From an uncultured Aquincola sp. (GTDB lineage: Bacteria; Pseudomonadota; Gammaproteobacteria; Burkholderiales; Burkholderiaceae), in the NCBI GenBank assembly GCA_937883885.1, contig CAKZXL010000298.1, forward strand, positions 1 through 5,601: a DNA stretch of 5,601 bases. Direction: 5' to 3'. A program made the position numbers and the translations under genes. Shown in pieces: positions 1 to 5,601 of this stretch (the stretch's first letter is position 1; every line of letters begins with the position of its first letter). A model generated the notes under the pieces. It was given only the letters and a program-made list of their open reading frames with translations. It did no database searches and was not told where the DNA came from.

Positions 1-106
1 AAAGTGAACAGGAAAGTCAATGAAATCAACGATCTACCAACACCACCTCCGCGCCAGTGCTAGCTTTTCGTACCGTCACTTATTGCACTGAAAACGAGGA
101 GACCCC
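1..106. other. unassigned DNA upstream of the lpdA fragment
   Basis: I recognise no gene here. In the frame of the following lpdA fragment there is a TGA at 89-91, so this sequence is not the missing 5' part of lpdA. It must be foreign DNA joined to lpdA at about position 106. An AGGAG motif at 97-101 sits 8 bases before a GTG at 110, so the fused fragment could be translated from there. I saw no resemblance to the right end of the ISCR element (2357-2545). Confidence 0.4.
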
Positions 107-700
107 AACGTGGACATCCAGATGCGCACCAATGTGCCGCACATCTTCGCCATCGGCGACATCGTGGGCCAGCCCATGCTGGCGCACAAGGCGGTGCACG
201 AGGCGCATGTGGCGGCGGAAGTGATCGCCGGCGAATTGCAGGGCAACAAGGAACTGGCCAGCGCCGCCTTCAACGCCCGCGTGATCCCCAGCGTGGCCTA
301 CACCGACCCCGAAGTGGCCTGGGTGGGCCTGACCGAAGACCAGGCCAAGCAGCAGGGCATCAAGGTCAAGAAGGGCCTGTTCCCCTGGGCGGCCTCGGGC
401 CGCGCCATTGCCAACGGCCGCGACGAAGGCGTCACCAAGCTGCTGTTCGACGACAGCCCCGAAGCAGGATCAGGAGACGGCCATGCTGGCCGGGGCCACG
501 GCAAGATCCTGGGCGGCGGCATGGTCGGCACGCATGCGGGCGACATGATCGGCGAGATCGCCCTGGCCATCGAGATGGGTGCGGACGCTGTCGACATCGG
601 CAAGACCATCCACCCGCATCCGACGCTGGGCGAGAGCATCGGCATGGCGGCGGAAGTGGCGCATGGCAGCTGCACGGATGTGCCGCCTGCGCGCAAGTAA
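107..700 (+). pseudogene. lpdA: dihydrolipoyl dehydrogenase, C-terminal fragment (lpdA-like)
   Basis: Intact dihydrolipoyl dehydrogenase is the FAD-dependent E3 subunit of the pyruvate and 2-oxoglutarate dehydrogenase complexes and reoxidises lipoyl groups with NAD+. It is usually about 475 residues long. Here only about 196 residues remain, reading from GTG 110 to the TAA at 698-700. What is left is the end of the FAD domain (HIFAIGD near residues 11-17) and the dimer-interface domain with the catalytic His-Glu pair in HPHPTLGE (His170, Glu175 of the fragment). The N-terminal FAD motif, the redox-active CxxxxC and the NAD domain are missing, so it cannot be an active reductase. Residues 120-129 (GSGDGHAGRG, bases 467-496) look like extra material in a loop where relatives, from memory, read SPEA-HGHGKILGGG. 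An AGGAG lies 8 bases before the GTG, so a short product might still be made. The family assignment is firm. The Comamonadaceae origin is inferred from remembered similarity. Confidence 0.9.
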
Positions 701-721
701 GTCCGCAGCCAAGCTACCCTG

Positions 722-755
722 ACAAGGCCCGAACTGGCGACGGTTCGGGCCTTGT
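722..755. terminator. 13-bp-arm hairpin between lpdA fragment and transposase
   Basis: The perfect inverted repeat ACAAGGCCCGAAC / GTTCGGGCCTTGT (722-734 and 743-755) has an 8-base loop. It begins 22 bases after the lpdA stop, as an intrinsic terminator would, but no real T-tract follows. In the second element copy only the inner 8 bp of the left arm (5503-5510) survive. The hairpin is therefore either the native lpdA terminator carried along with the element, or part of the left end (terIS) of the element itself. Confidence 0.55.
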
Positions 756-825
756 GCTTTGCGTACCCAAACAATCGCCGCAGAATACTGTGCATTTGTA
801 CAGTATTCATGTCAGCCACTTCCAA
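727..825 (+). repeat. 99-bp direct repeat, left copy
   Basis: These 99 bases are identical to 5503-5601, and the match is cut only by the end of the window. The bases just outside differ (G at 726, T at 5502). The repeat covers part of the hairpin, the LexA-like box and the first codons of the transposase. It is the 5' end of the ISCR element. Confidence 0.98.
786..805. promoter_or_regulatory. LexA (SOS) box upstream of the transposase
   Basis: The sequence TACTGTGCATTTGTACAGTA fits the LexA operator of beta- and gamma-proteobacteria (CTGT-N8-ACAG, fuller form TACTG-N10-CAGTA) at every conserved position. With one more pair outside (A785, T806) and another (G783-A784 against T807-C808), the palindrome extends outward to GAATACTGT/ACAGTATTC. 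It ends three bases before the ATG at 809. A repressor bound there would block the start of the transposase gene. No clear -35/-10 pair or ribosome binding site is visible next to it. That transposase expression is SOS-controlled is an inference. Confidence 0.65.
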
Positions 826-2356
826 GCCCAAGCTCTACAACCCACGCCACCCCGAACGCACGCTGCTCTACCAAATGGTAGCCGAGCACTACGAGACCTG
901 GCTAGAGTTGGCCAGCGCGGGTCAGTTCGACGGCCAGGGCGACCACCACACCCCCAAGCCCTTCGTGCGCAAAGCGTTTGCCAAGTATCTTGAGTGCGGC
1001 ATCTTTGCCCATGGCTTTGCCCGCGCTCGCTGCGGCGACTGTGGGCACGACTACTTTGTAGCCTTCTCCTGCAAAGGCCGGGGAGTCTGCCCCTCGTGCA
1101 CCACGCGGCGGATGGTGGAGACGGCGGCACACCTGAGCGACCACGTTTTCCCCCGCCTGCCGGTGCGCCAGTGGGTGCTCTCCGTGCCCAAGAGGTTGCG
1201 GTACTTCATGCAACGCGACGGAGCGGTGCTGAGCATGGTGCTGCGCATCTTTCTGCGGGTGATCGCACAAACTCTGCAGACCCACAGCCCCGGTGCGGCC
1301 CATATGGACAAGGCAGGCCTGCACATCGGTGCCATCGCCTTCATTCACCGATTCGGCTCCAGCCTCAATGAACACGTCCACTTCCACGTTTGTGTGGTGG
1401 ACGGGGTGTTTGAGGAAGTGGAGGGCGAGGGCGATGCTGATGCGACCCCTCGAATCTCATCGCCGGGTGTCATCTTTCACGCGGCCACCGGCATCGATGC
1501 GGCTACCGTGGCCCCAGTGCAGACCACACTGCAAAAACGCATCCTGCGCGCCTTCGTTGCTCGGGGCCTGCTGGAGAACTGTGACGCCAAAGACATGCTG
1601 GGCTACAAACACAGCGGCTTCTCGGTGGACGCCGGTGTCTGCATCGAAGCCCACGACCGCGCTGCGCTGGAGCGGCTGCTGCGCTATTGCGCGCGTCCAC
1701 CGTTTTCCATGGAGCGCCTACGCAAAGAGGGAAGCAAACTGGTGTACCGCTGTGCCAAACAGCGCAGCGAGCCCACCAGTGACAAGCGTGGTGCCAAGGC
1801 AGATGAGCTGCACCTCACACCGCTGGAACTGATCGACCGCATCGCCGCGCTGGTGCCACCGCCACGCACCCACCGGCACCGCTACTTTGGTGTGCTGGCA
1901 CCAAACTCGCCGCTGAGAGCGGCGGTAACGGCGCTGGCTCAGCCTGCTGCGTCGCAACCAGCCACGGTGGAGACTGCACAACCTGGCGCGGGCGTACCTG
2001 GGGTGGCGGCGCCGGGCAACGCGGCCACACCCACACCCGAACCTGAAGCACGCCCGAAGCGAGCGGCGCATTACTTGTGGGCGGTGCTGATTGCCCGCAT
2101 CTACGAGGCATTTCCGCTGCTGTGCCCCATGTGCGGTGGGCAGATGCGCATCATTGCCTTCATCACCCACAGCGCCGAAATCCGCCACATCCTGAACCAC
2201 ATCGGGGTGGAGTCTGCCCCCCCGCACATCACCCCGGCACGCGGGCCACCGCTGTGGGAGGGCTGCGACGCGCCGGTGGATGATGGTGCGCAAGGCGAGC
2301 CGGATTGGGATCTGGCAGCTCAACCCGACGAGGTAGACCAGCGCGTCAATTGGTGA
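809..2356 (+). CDS. IS91/ISCR-type HUH rolling-circle transposase
   Basis: This 515-residue protein is the replication-initiator-like transposase of the element. It nicks one strand at oriIS and drives rolling-circle transfer towards terIS. Visible from the ATG at 809 are: an N-terminal zinc-binding region with CGDC (Cys75, Cys78), Cys88 and CPSC (Cys94, Cys97); the HUH metal-binding motif HVHFH (His189, 191, 193); and LLRYCARPPFS with a single candidate catalytic tyrosine, Tyr293. IS91 proper has a second tyrosine four residues earlier; here that place is taken by a non-tyrosine, which is the usual mark of ISCR proteins. An Ala/Pro-rich linker (about 370-420) leads to a second CPMC (Cys439, Cys442). 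The frame is also open upstream to a TTG at 752, but that would put the hairpin arm and the LexA box inside the gene, so I prefer ATG 809. No Shine-Dalgarno sequence precedes it, so the mRNA may be leaderless or poorly translated. The gene is intact. Confidence 0.93.
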   Translation: MSATSKPKLYNPRHPERTLLYQMVAEHYETWLELASAGQFDGQGDHHTPKPFVRKAFAKYLECGIFAHGFARARCGDCGHDYFVAFSCKGRGVCPSCTTRRMVETAAHLSDHVFPRLPVRQWVLSVPKRLRYFMQRDGAVLSMVLRIFLRVIAQTLQTHSPGAAHMDKAGLHIGAIAFIHRFGSSLNEHVHFHVCVVDGVFEEVEGEGDADATPRISSPGVIFHAATGIDAATVAPVQTTLQKRILRAFVARGLLENCDAKDMLGYKHSGFSVDAGVCIEAHDRAALERLLRYCARPPFSMERLRKEGSKLVYRCAKQRSEPTSDKRGAKADELHLTPLELIDRIAALVPPPRTHRHRYFGVLAPNSPLRAAVTALAQPAASQPATVETAQPGAGVPGVAAPGNAATPTPEPEARPKRAAHYLWAVLIARIYEAFPLLCPMCGGQMRIIAFITHSAEIRHILNHIGVESAPPHITPARGPPLWEGCDAPVDDGAQGEPDWDLAAQPDEVDQRVNW

Positions 2357-2544
2357 CCCAGTGAAGCGGCGGTATCCATCGCTGCGGGGAAGCAGCTGCG
2401 CGCGCGCCAGGCCCAAATGCATACTGCCTCCCAAGCTCTTGCCATTGAGCGGCAAGCGAGCGCTCAACCTTCCTTGGCCGAACGTGTTTCGAGGCCCAAA
2501 ACTCGTGCCATACTTGGCCTCATGCGGTTGAATTTCCTATCCGT
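2357..2544. other. candidate oriIS (right end) of the ISCR element
   Basis: This noncoding 188-bp stretch lies between the transposase stop and the first base that still encodes recognisable DeoC. It holds small hairpins: GCTGC/GCAGC (2381-2396), CTTGCC/GGCAAG (2438-2456) and CGAG/CTCG (2490-2505). It also has a direct repeat CTTGGCC (2473-2479 and 2513-2519) and ends in AATTTCCTATCC. IS91-like elements carry their replication origin here, so this is where the nick site should be. The exact end is inferred. The tetranucleotide next to it is not an obvious GTTC or CTTG. Confidence 0.45.
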
Positions 2545-3156
2545 GATGCCGCCTGCCGCCTTGAATCCGACGGGCTGCCCACTGGCGCTGATGGCCTGCA
2601 GCATTGTTTCCGCAGCGTCGAGGGTTGCATTCACGGGGACCTTGCCCGTGGATGTCTTGAGGAAGTGCGCGCCACTTTCGATGGCGATCTCGCTCGCGCG
2701 CCTGATCAACCCGGGTGCCTGCAGGCACCCGGATTCGATGATCACCTTCAGGACGCGCGTCCCAGCGGCTTCGCGACACGCGACAACCAGCTTGCGACCC
2801 GCTTCTTCGTTGCCTGCCTGGAGTGCACGCCACGGAAAGACCACGTCGACCTCATCTGCGCCGGCCAGCACTGCAGCGGCCACCTCGACGGCGGCGGCCT
2901 CTGCGTCTTCCTCGCCGTGCGGAAAGTTCGCGACAGTCGCCACGCGCACGCGTGCGTCCTGTTTGGCGAGGGCGGCTCTGGCCGTCGTGACAAAGCGGGG
3001 GAAGACGCACAAGGCCGCAACAGCGCCAAGTGGTGTTACCGCATCGCTCGCCAACTGCCGGATGCTGGTGTCCGTGTCGGCGTCTTGGAGGGAGGTCAGG
3101 TCGATCAGTCCCAATAGAAATGCCGGATTGGATGAAGGGTGCATGGAAGGACTCAT
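2464..3156 (-). pseudogene. deoC: deoxyribose-phosphate aldolase, 3' end cut by the ISCR element
   Basis: DeoC splits 2-deoxyribose-5-phosphate into glyceraldehyde-3-phosphate and acetaldehyde in deoxynucleoside breakdown. From the ATG at 3156 the frame gives 230 residues. The TIM-barrel signatures are clear: ATVANFPHG (73-81), ADEVDVVFPWRAL (100-112) with Asp104, FLKTSTGK (165-172) with the Schiff-base lysine Lys167, and GFKAAGG (197-203) with Lys199. After Ile204 the similarity stops: the last 26 residues (TDRKFNRM... to AKEG) are read from the right end of the ISCR element. The family's last two strands, including the phosphate-binding RFGASxLL region, are gone, so activity is unlikely. 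An earlier in-frame ATG at 3435 would add 93 unrelated residues; ATG 3144 is an alternative start. No strong ribosome binding site is seen at either. It is convergent with the transposase gene. Confidence 0.9.
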
Positions 3157-3187
3157 GATTGATCGATTTGTCACATTGAATGATATA

Positions 3188-3216
3188 AATATAACAAACG
3201 GATCTACGCTGATCAA
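3188..3216 (-). promoter_or_regulatory. sigma70-like promoter for deoC
   Basis: On the minus strand TTGATC (-35, bases 3211-3216) and TATATT (-10, bases 3188-3193) are separated by exactly 17 bases. Transcription would start near 3181, giving a leader of about 25 bases before the ATG at 3156. The -10 box matches the consensus at five of six positions and the -35 at four. The surrounding AT-rich island (about 3155-3215) stands out from the GC-rich flanks. A TGTGA half-site lies in the leader, but its partner is poor, so I do not call a CRP site. Confidence 0.55.
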
Positions 3217-3439
3217 GGGGCATTCGCTGCGATCACTTGGCAGGGATTGGACGGGCGCCAAGGCAATCTGGCGTCGCGCAGAGACGGTGCCTCCGAGTTG
3301 ACCGCCAGAGCTGGCCCTGGGTCGATTGAGCAGCAACGGTCGCAGCGCAGCTAACTGGCTTGCGTTGGGCCAAACGCCGTTCGGGCGTGTGGGCAGGTGC
3401 GGCACATCGGGAAAACCCCTTTTTATGATTCTCACATGA
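3217..3439. other. noncoding or unrecognised stretch upstream of deoC
   Basis: About 220 bases separate the deoC promoter from the palindrome pair. The minus-strand frame of deoC stays open through it to 3435, but that translation resembles no family I know. I see no other gene, RNA or repeat. A short inverted pattern GGGAAAACCCC near 3410-3420 is followed by a run of T (3420-3424) and could be a weak terminator for leftward or rightward transcription. Confidence 0.35.
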
Positions 3440-3478
3440 TTGTTATCTTGATAACAAATATGAAGTTATCAAGATAAC
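3440..3478. promoter_or_regulatory. paired palindromic operator
   Basis: Two near-perfect palindromes stand in tandem: TTGTTATCTTGATAACAA (3440-3457) and GTTATCAAGATAAC (3465-3478). The 14-bp cores are reverse complements of each other, and their centres are 23 bp apart, about two helical turns, so two dimers could bind the same face of the DNA. Core shape and spacing suit a dimeric winged-helix repressor such as a MarR-family protein; that is an inference. The site lies 243 bases before the esterase ATG and about 224 bases before the deoC -35. No matching regulator gene is in the window. Confidence 0.65.
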
Positions 3479-3720
3479 ATGCCTGTTCGACATCAACCCG
3501 CGCTTCACCGTGGGCGCAGCTGCCATGAGGCTGAGCGTCTGCGTTGCTTCGCGGAGCGCTCCGCAGACATGGCCCGCGATGCGGCTGGAGGTCGCTGGAA
3601 ACGTGGGACGGCATATCAAGGGGACCAGCCAACAGCTACGTATCGCATATCCCCGTGCGTCACTTGTACGTAGCGCCATCACTCACATCCACATTGCGTG
3701 TTGAACGCGAGGAGACTTCC
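3479..3720. other. leader region of the esterase gene
   Basis: This stretch of about 240 bases between the palindromes and the esterase start has no gene I recognise. The esterase frame is open back to 3544, but the extra 59 residues (MLRGALRRHG...) would sit in front of a good lipoprotein signal peptide, so they are not credible. A weak -35-like TTGTAC at 3664-3669 has no convincing -10. The ribosome binding site AGGAG (3710-3714) lies 6 bases before the ATG at 3721 and fixes the start. Confidence 0.6.
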
Positions 3721-5364
3721 ATGGAAACAAGAAGAGCGCGAACGGGGTCGGGAAAAAGCTACTACTCGATGCTTGCAGGAGGAATTGCTGCCTCGATTCT
3801 CTTGAGCGCCTGCGGTGGCGGCGGGGACAACGTAGCGTCGATCGCCCCACCCAGCACACCGGCTGCCAACATTGCCCAGATCGACAGTGGGACGATCGAA
3901 GGAGCGACCGAGACTGGTCGTGTCAGCTTCAAAGGAATTCCCTACGCACAAGCTCCCGTGGGAAACCTGAGGTGGAAGCCGCCACAACCTGCGAAGAGTT
4001 GGCAGGGCACCCGGCCCGCCAAGCAGTTCGGCAATGACTGCATGCAAACCGTCACGAACGCCAATACGGTGGGTACTTCGGAGGATTGCCTCTACATCAA
4101 TGTTTTCAAACCGACCACCGCGAAGCCCGGAGACAAGTTGCCTGTGCATGTCTGGATTCATGGGGGCGGCTTCGCGTGGGGGGCATCGTCCGATCCAATC
4201 TTCGACAACCCCGGGGATCCCAAGGAAGGTATCGTCTACGTCAACTTCAACTACCGTGTGAACGTGTTTGGGTTTCTGGCCCATCCGGGCTTGACTGCCG
4301 AATCCCCCGGCAAGGCATCGGGCAACTATGGCCTGATGGACCAGATCGCTGCGTTGAAGTGGGTCCGTTCGAACATCGCGCAGTTCGGTGGTGATCCGGA
4401 TACCGTCACGCTCAATGGAGAGTCCGCAGGAGCCTCATCGATTGGGTACCTGCTCGTCTCGCCGCTGGCCAAGGGGCTGTTCAAGCGGGTCATCATGCAA
4501 AGCACATACGGCTTTCATCCTCAGAAGACCCTGGCTCAGGCCGAGCAATGGTCGGTGCAACGCTACGGAAGCGACGTCGCCGCGCTACGTGCGCTTCCGG
4601 CGAGCCAGGTCCTGAAGATGAATGTTCCCGCAAGTGGAATCGGGATCGATGCGCCAATCTATGGCCATGAGGACTGGGAGCCGAACATCGATGGGCTGGT
4701 CCTGAAGAAGACCGTCCGACAGGCCTGGAAGGATGGCGATTTCAGCACGGCCGACATGATGATCGGTGACAACGAGAACGAAGGCTACCTCTTCATGAAG
4801 ATCAGGGGCCCTTTGGTGACACCTGAGCAGAAGACGGTTGCAAACTTCCAATCGCTCCTGAAATCAACGTACGCTGAATCTCCGGAGGAAGCGTTGAGCG
4901 TCTATCCCGTTGCCTCGGACAATGATGTGTTGGAGCAGTTGTCATTCGCCTACGGAGACGCCGCGTTCCAGAACTCGTCGCGCGAGATGAGTCGCTACAT
5001 GGTGACGAGAACCCCCAACGTCTACCGCTATCTGTTCACGAAGCACTCCGCCAGTCCCTACACGATCAATGGGAAGCCTGTCACCACCCACTTCGACGAG
5101 GTGCCGTATGTGTTTGGAGGTGTCAGTACAGGCGAAAAATACGCACCTTCGGATGTTGCGACATCCATCGCAATGCAGGAGGCGTGGCGCCGCTTCATCA
5201 AGACCGGCAATCCCAACGGCGGCAAGGTCGTCTGGCCCGCATACGATGCAACGGATCCGCACCTTGAGTTTGGAGATGCCGGGCAAACGATCGGCGCCGG
5301 ACACAGAAACGCAGCTCTCGACCTGGTCCTCAAGCATCTGGACGTCATCGAGCCCCTGCACTGA
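3721..5364 (+). CDS. lipoprotein carboxylesterase, type B (alpha/beta-hydrolase)
   Basis: This complete 547-residue enzyme belongs to the type-B carboxylesterase/cholinesterase family, which hydrolyses carboxylic esters and sometimes amides or carbamates. A positively charged start, a hydrophobic stretch (about 17-29) and the lipobox LLSAC (Cys31) followed by GGGG mark a signal peptide of type II. The mature protein should be lipid-anchored, facing the periplasm or the outside. Family marks are FKGIPYAQAPVG (70-81), EDCLYINVF (121-129, signature 2), oxyanion-hole HGGGFAWG (147-154), nucleophile GESAG with Ser235, acid Glu354 in NENEGYLF and His457 in THFDEVPY. Cys107 and Cys123 fit the conserved first disulfide. 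AGGAG stands 6 bases before ATG 3721. All catalytic parts are present, so it should be active. The substrate is unknown; its position between two ISCR copies suggests an accessory, perhaps xenobiotic-degrading, role (inference). The gene looks less GC-rich than lpdA, consistent with a different origin. Confidence 0.93.
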   Translation: METRRARTGSGKSYYSMLAGGIAASILLSACGGGGDNVASIAPPSTPAANIAQIDSGTIEGATETGRVSFKGIPYAQAPVGNLRWKPPQPAKSWQGTRPAKQFGNDCMQTVTNANTVGTSEDCLYINVFKPTTAKPGDKLPVHVWIHGGGFAWGASSDPIFDNPGDPKEGIVYVNFNYRVNVFGFLAHPGLTAESPGKASGNYGLMDQIAALKWVRSNIAQFGGDPDTVTLNGESAGASSIGYLLVSPLAKGLFKRVIMQSTYGFHPQKTLAQAEQWSVQRYGSDVAALRALPASQVLKMNVPASGIGIDAPIYGHEDWEPNIDGLVLKKTVRQAWKDGDFSTADMMIGDNENEGYLFMKIRGPLVTPEQKTVANFQSLLKSTYAESPEEALSVYPVASDNDVLEQLSFAYGDAAFQNSSREMSRYMVTRTPNVYRYLFTKHSASPYTINGKPVTTHFDEVPYVFGGVSTGEKYAPSDVATSIAMQEAWRRFIKTGNPNGGKVVWPAYDATDPHLEFGDAGQTIGAGHRNAALDLVLKHLDVIEPLH

Positions 5365-5412
5365 CCTCACGCCCAATGGACGGACGACTCGCGTAGCGCC
5401 CTGGTGTCTTGA

Positions 5413-5502
5413 TCAACGCAAGGTCTTCAGGCCATTCTCGGAAATGACACCGCTGAAGTCGGCCACCTGCGCAAAGAGTGCTGGCCGCAGTCGCCCCAAC
5501 TT
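5413..5502 (-). pseudogene. C-terminal remnant of an unrecognised gene
   Basis: On the minus strand, from the edge of the second ISCR copy to a TGA at 5413-5415, the frame reads KLGRLRPALFAQVADFSG and on to NGLKTLR. Third codon positions are mostly G or C, which suggests real coding sequence. The gene would have lost its 5' part to the ISCR element at 5503. I do not recognise the family, and 29 residues are too few to be sure. Between it and the esterase stop (5365-5412) I see no terminator. Confidence 0.35.
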
Positions 5503-5561
5503 GCCCGAACTGGCGACGGTTCGGGCCTTGTGCTTTGCGTACCCAAACAATCGCCGCAGAA

Positions 5562-5581
5562 TACTGTGCATTTGTACAGTA
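5562..5581. promoter_or_regulatory. LexA (SOS) box of the second ISCR copy
   Basis: Same 20-base palindrome as at 786-805, again three bases before the transposase ATG (5585). Confidence 0.65.
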
Positions 5582-5584
5582 TTC

Positions 5585-5601
5585 ATGTCAGCCACTTCCA
5601 A
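5585..5601 (+). CDS. transposase of the second ISCR copy, first codons
   Basis: The ATG at 5585 starts MSATS, identical to the first codons of the transposase at 809. The gene continues beyond the window, so I cannot tell whether this copy is intact. Confidence 0.85.

Larger units (their letters stand above)
727..2541 (+). mobile_element. ISCR-type IS91-family element, complete copy
   Basis: The element holds a single transposase gene and has no long terminal inverted repeats or target duplication that I can see, as expected for rolling-circle IS91/ISCR elements. The left limit is set by where this copy and the one at 5503 stop matching (727). The real end may lie a little further in if the hairpin is lpdA sequence. 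The right limit is an inference: the convergent deoC reading frame stops looking like DeoC at about 2544, just after the motif AATTTCCTATCC (2531-2542), which I take as the likely oriIS end. The transposase resembles the ISCR3/ISCR8 subgroup from memory, but I cannot name the element with certainty. Confidence 0.75.
5503..5601 (+). mobile_element. second ISCR element copy, 5' end only
   Basis: These bases are identical to 727-825, in the same orientation as the first copy. The copy includes the inner part of the hairpin (with a shortened left arm), the LexA-like box and the transposase start, and it runs off the window. Its junction lies inside the hairpin, not outside it, so the upstream flank differs from that of copy 1. 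Confidence 0.95.

Noticed and set aside
752..808. Upstream TTG start for the transposase
   Set aside because: It would place the hairpin arm and the LexA-like palindrome inside the gene and add 19 residues with no family resemblance. ATG 809 gives a normal ISCR-type N-terminus.
298..831. 177-codon open frame on the minus strand
   Set aside because: It lies opposite the lpdA fragment and the element end, with GC-rich shadow composition and no recognisable domain.
1718..2467. 249-codon open frame on the minus strand
   Set aside because: It is opposite the transposase gene, which has clear motifs. The antisense translation shows no known domain.
3157..3181. CRP-type site in the deoC leader
   Set aside because: There is one good TGTGA half but no proper second half at the required distance.
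2417..3301. 294-codon open frame on the plus strand
   Set aside because: It is antisense to deoC, whose active-site motifs are unmistakable on the minus strand.
3544..3720. 59-residue N-terminal extension of the esterase
   Set aside because: It would bury the signal peptide and lipobox. ATG 3721 has AGGAG at the right distance.
3721..5364. Identity with the polyurethane esterase PudA of Comamonas acidovorans
   Set aside because: The length is similar, but the spacing of Ser, Glu and His (235, 354, 457) does not fit the spacing I remember for PudA, so I give no gene symbol.
1..5601. CRISPR array, tRNA, rRNA, integron attC or toxin-antitoxin pair
   Set aside because: I found no short regularly spaced repeats, no tRNA-like cloverleaf, no attC-like site and no small paired genes.

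Overview
The window most likely comes from a beta-proteobacterium of the Comamonadaceae type (Comamonas, Delftia, Acidovorax and relatives). This rests on the GC-rich coding sequence and on a dihydrolipoyl dehydrogenase fragment whose C-terminus reads, from memory, like that family. The window is a patchwork of broken housekeeping genes and one intact cargo gene, assembled around an IS91-family element of the ISCR (common region) type. It looks like accessory DNA, on a plasmid or a genomic island.

Layout: bases 1-106 are unassigned DNA. Bases 107-700 hold the C-terminal part of a dihydrolipoyl dehydrogenase gene (lpdA-like) without its FAD- and NAD-binding halves. A 13-bp-arm hairpin (722-755) follows. 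Next is a complete ISCR-type element whose 515-residue HUH transposase runs 809-2356 and whose right end probably lies near 2541-2545. That end cuts into a convergent deoC gene (2464-3156, minus strand), which has lost its C-terminus and carries a 26-residue tail read from the element. deoC keeps a good sigma70-like promoter at 3188-3216. A 564-bp intergenic region (3157-3720) contains a striking pair of palindromes (3440-3478) that looks like an operator. The intact cargo gene follows: a 547-residue lipoprotein carboxylesterase of type B (3721-5364). A short gene remnant (5413-5502, minus strand) runs into a second copy of the ISCR element in the same orientation. Its first 99 bp (5503-5601) are identical to 727-825, and the window ends inside it.

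The two direct ISCR copies bracket deoC remnant plus esterase and repeat with a period of 4776 bp. Homologous recombination between them could release or amplify a circle carrying the esterase. In the rolling-circle model for this family, replication starts downstream of the transposase (oriIS) and should stop upstream of it (terIS). Read-through from the right-hand copy would therefore pick up the esterase.

The most interesting regulatory signal is a near-ideal LexA (SOS) box, TACTGTGCATTTGTACAGTA, ending three bases before the transposase ATG and present in both copies. It suggests that transposase expression may be tied to DNA damage.
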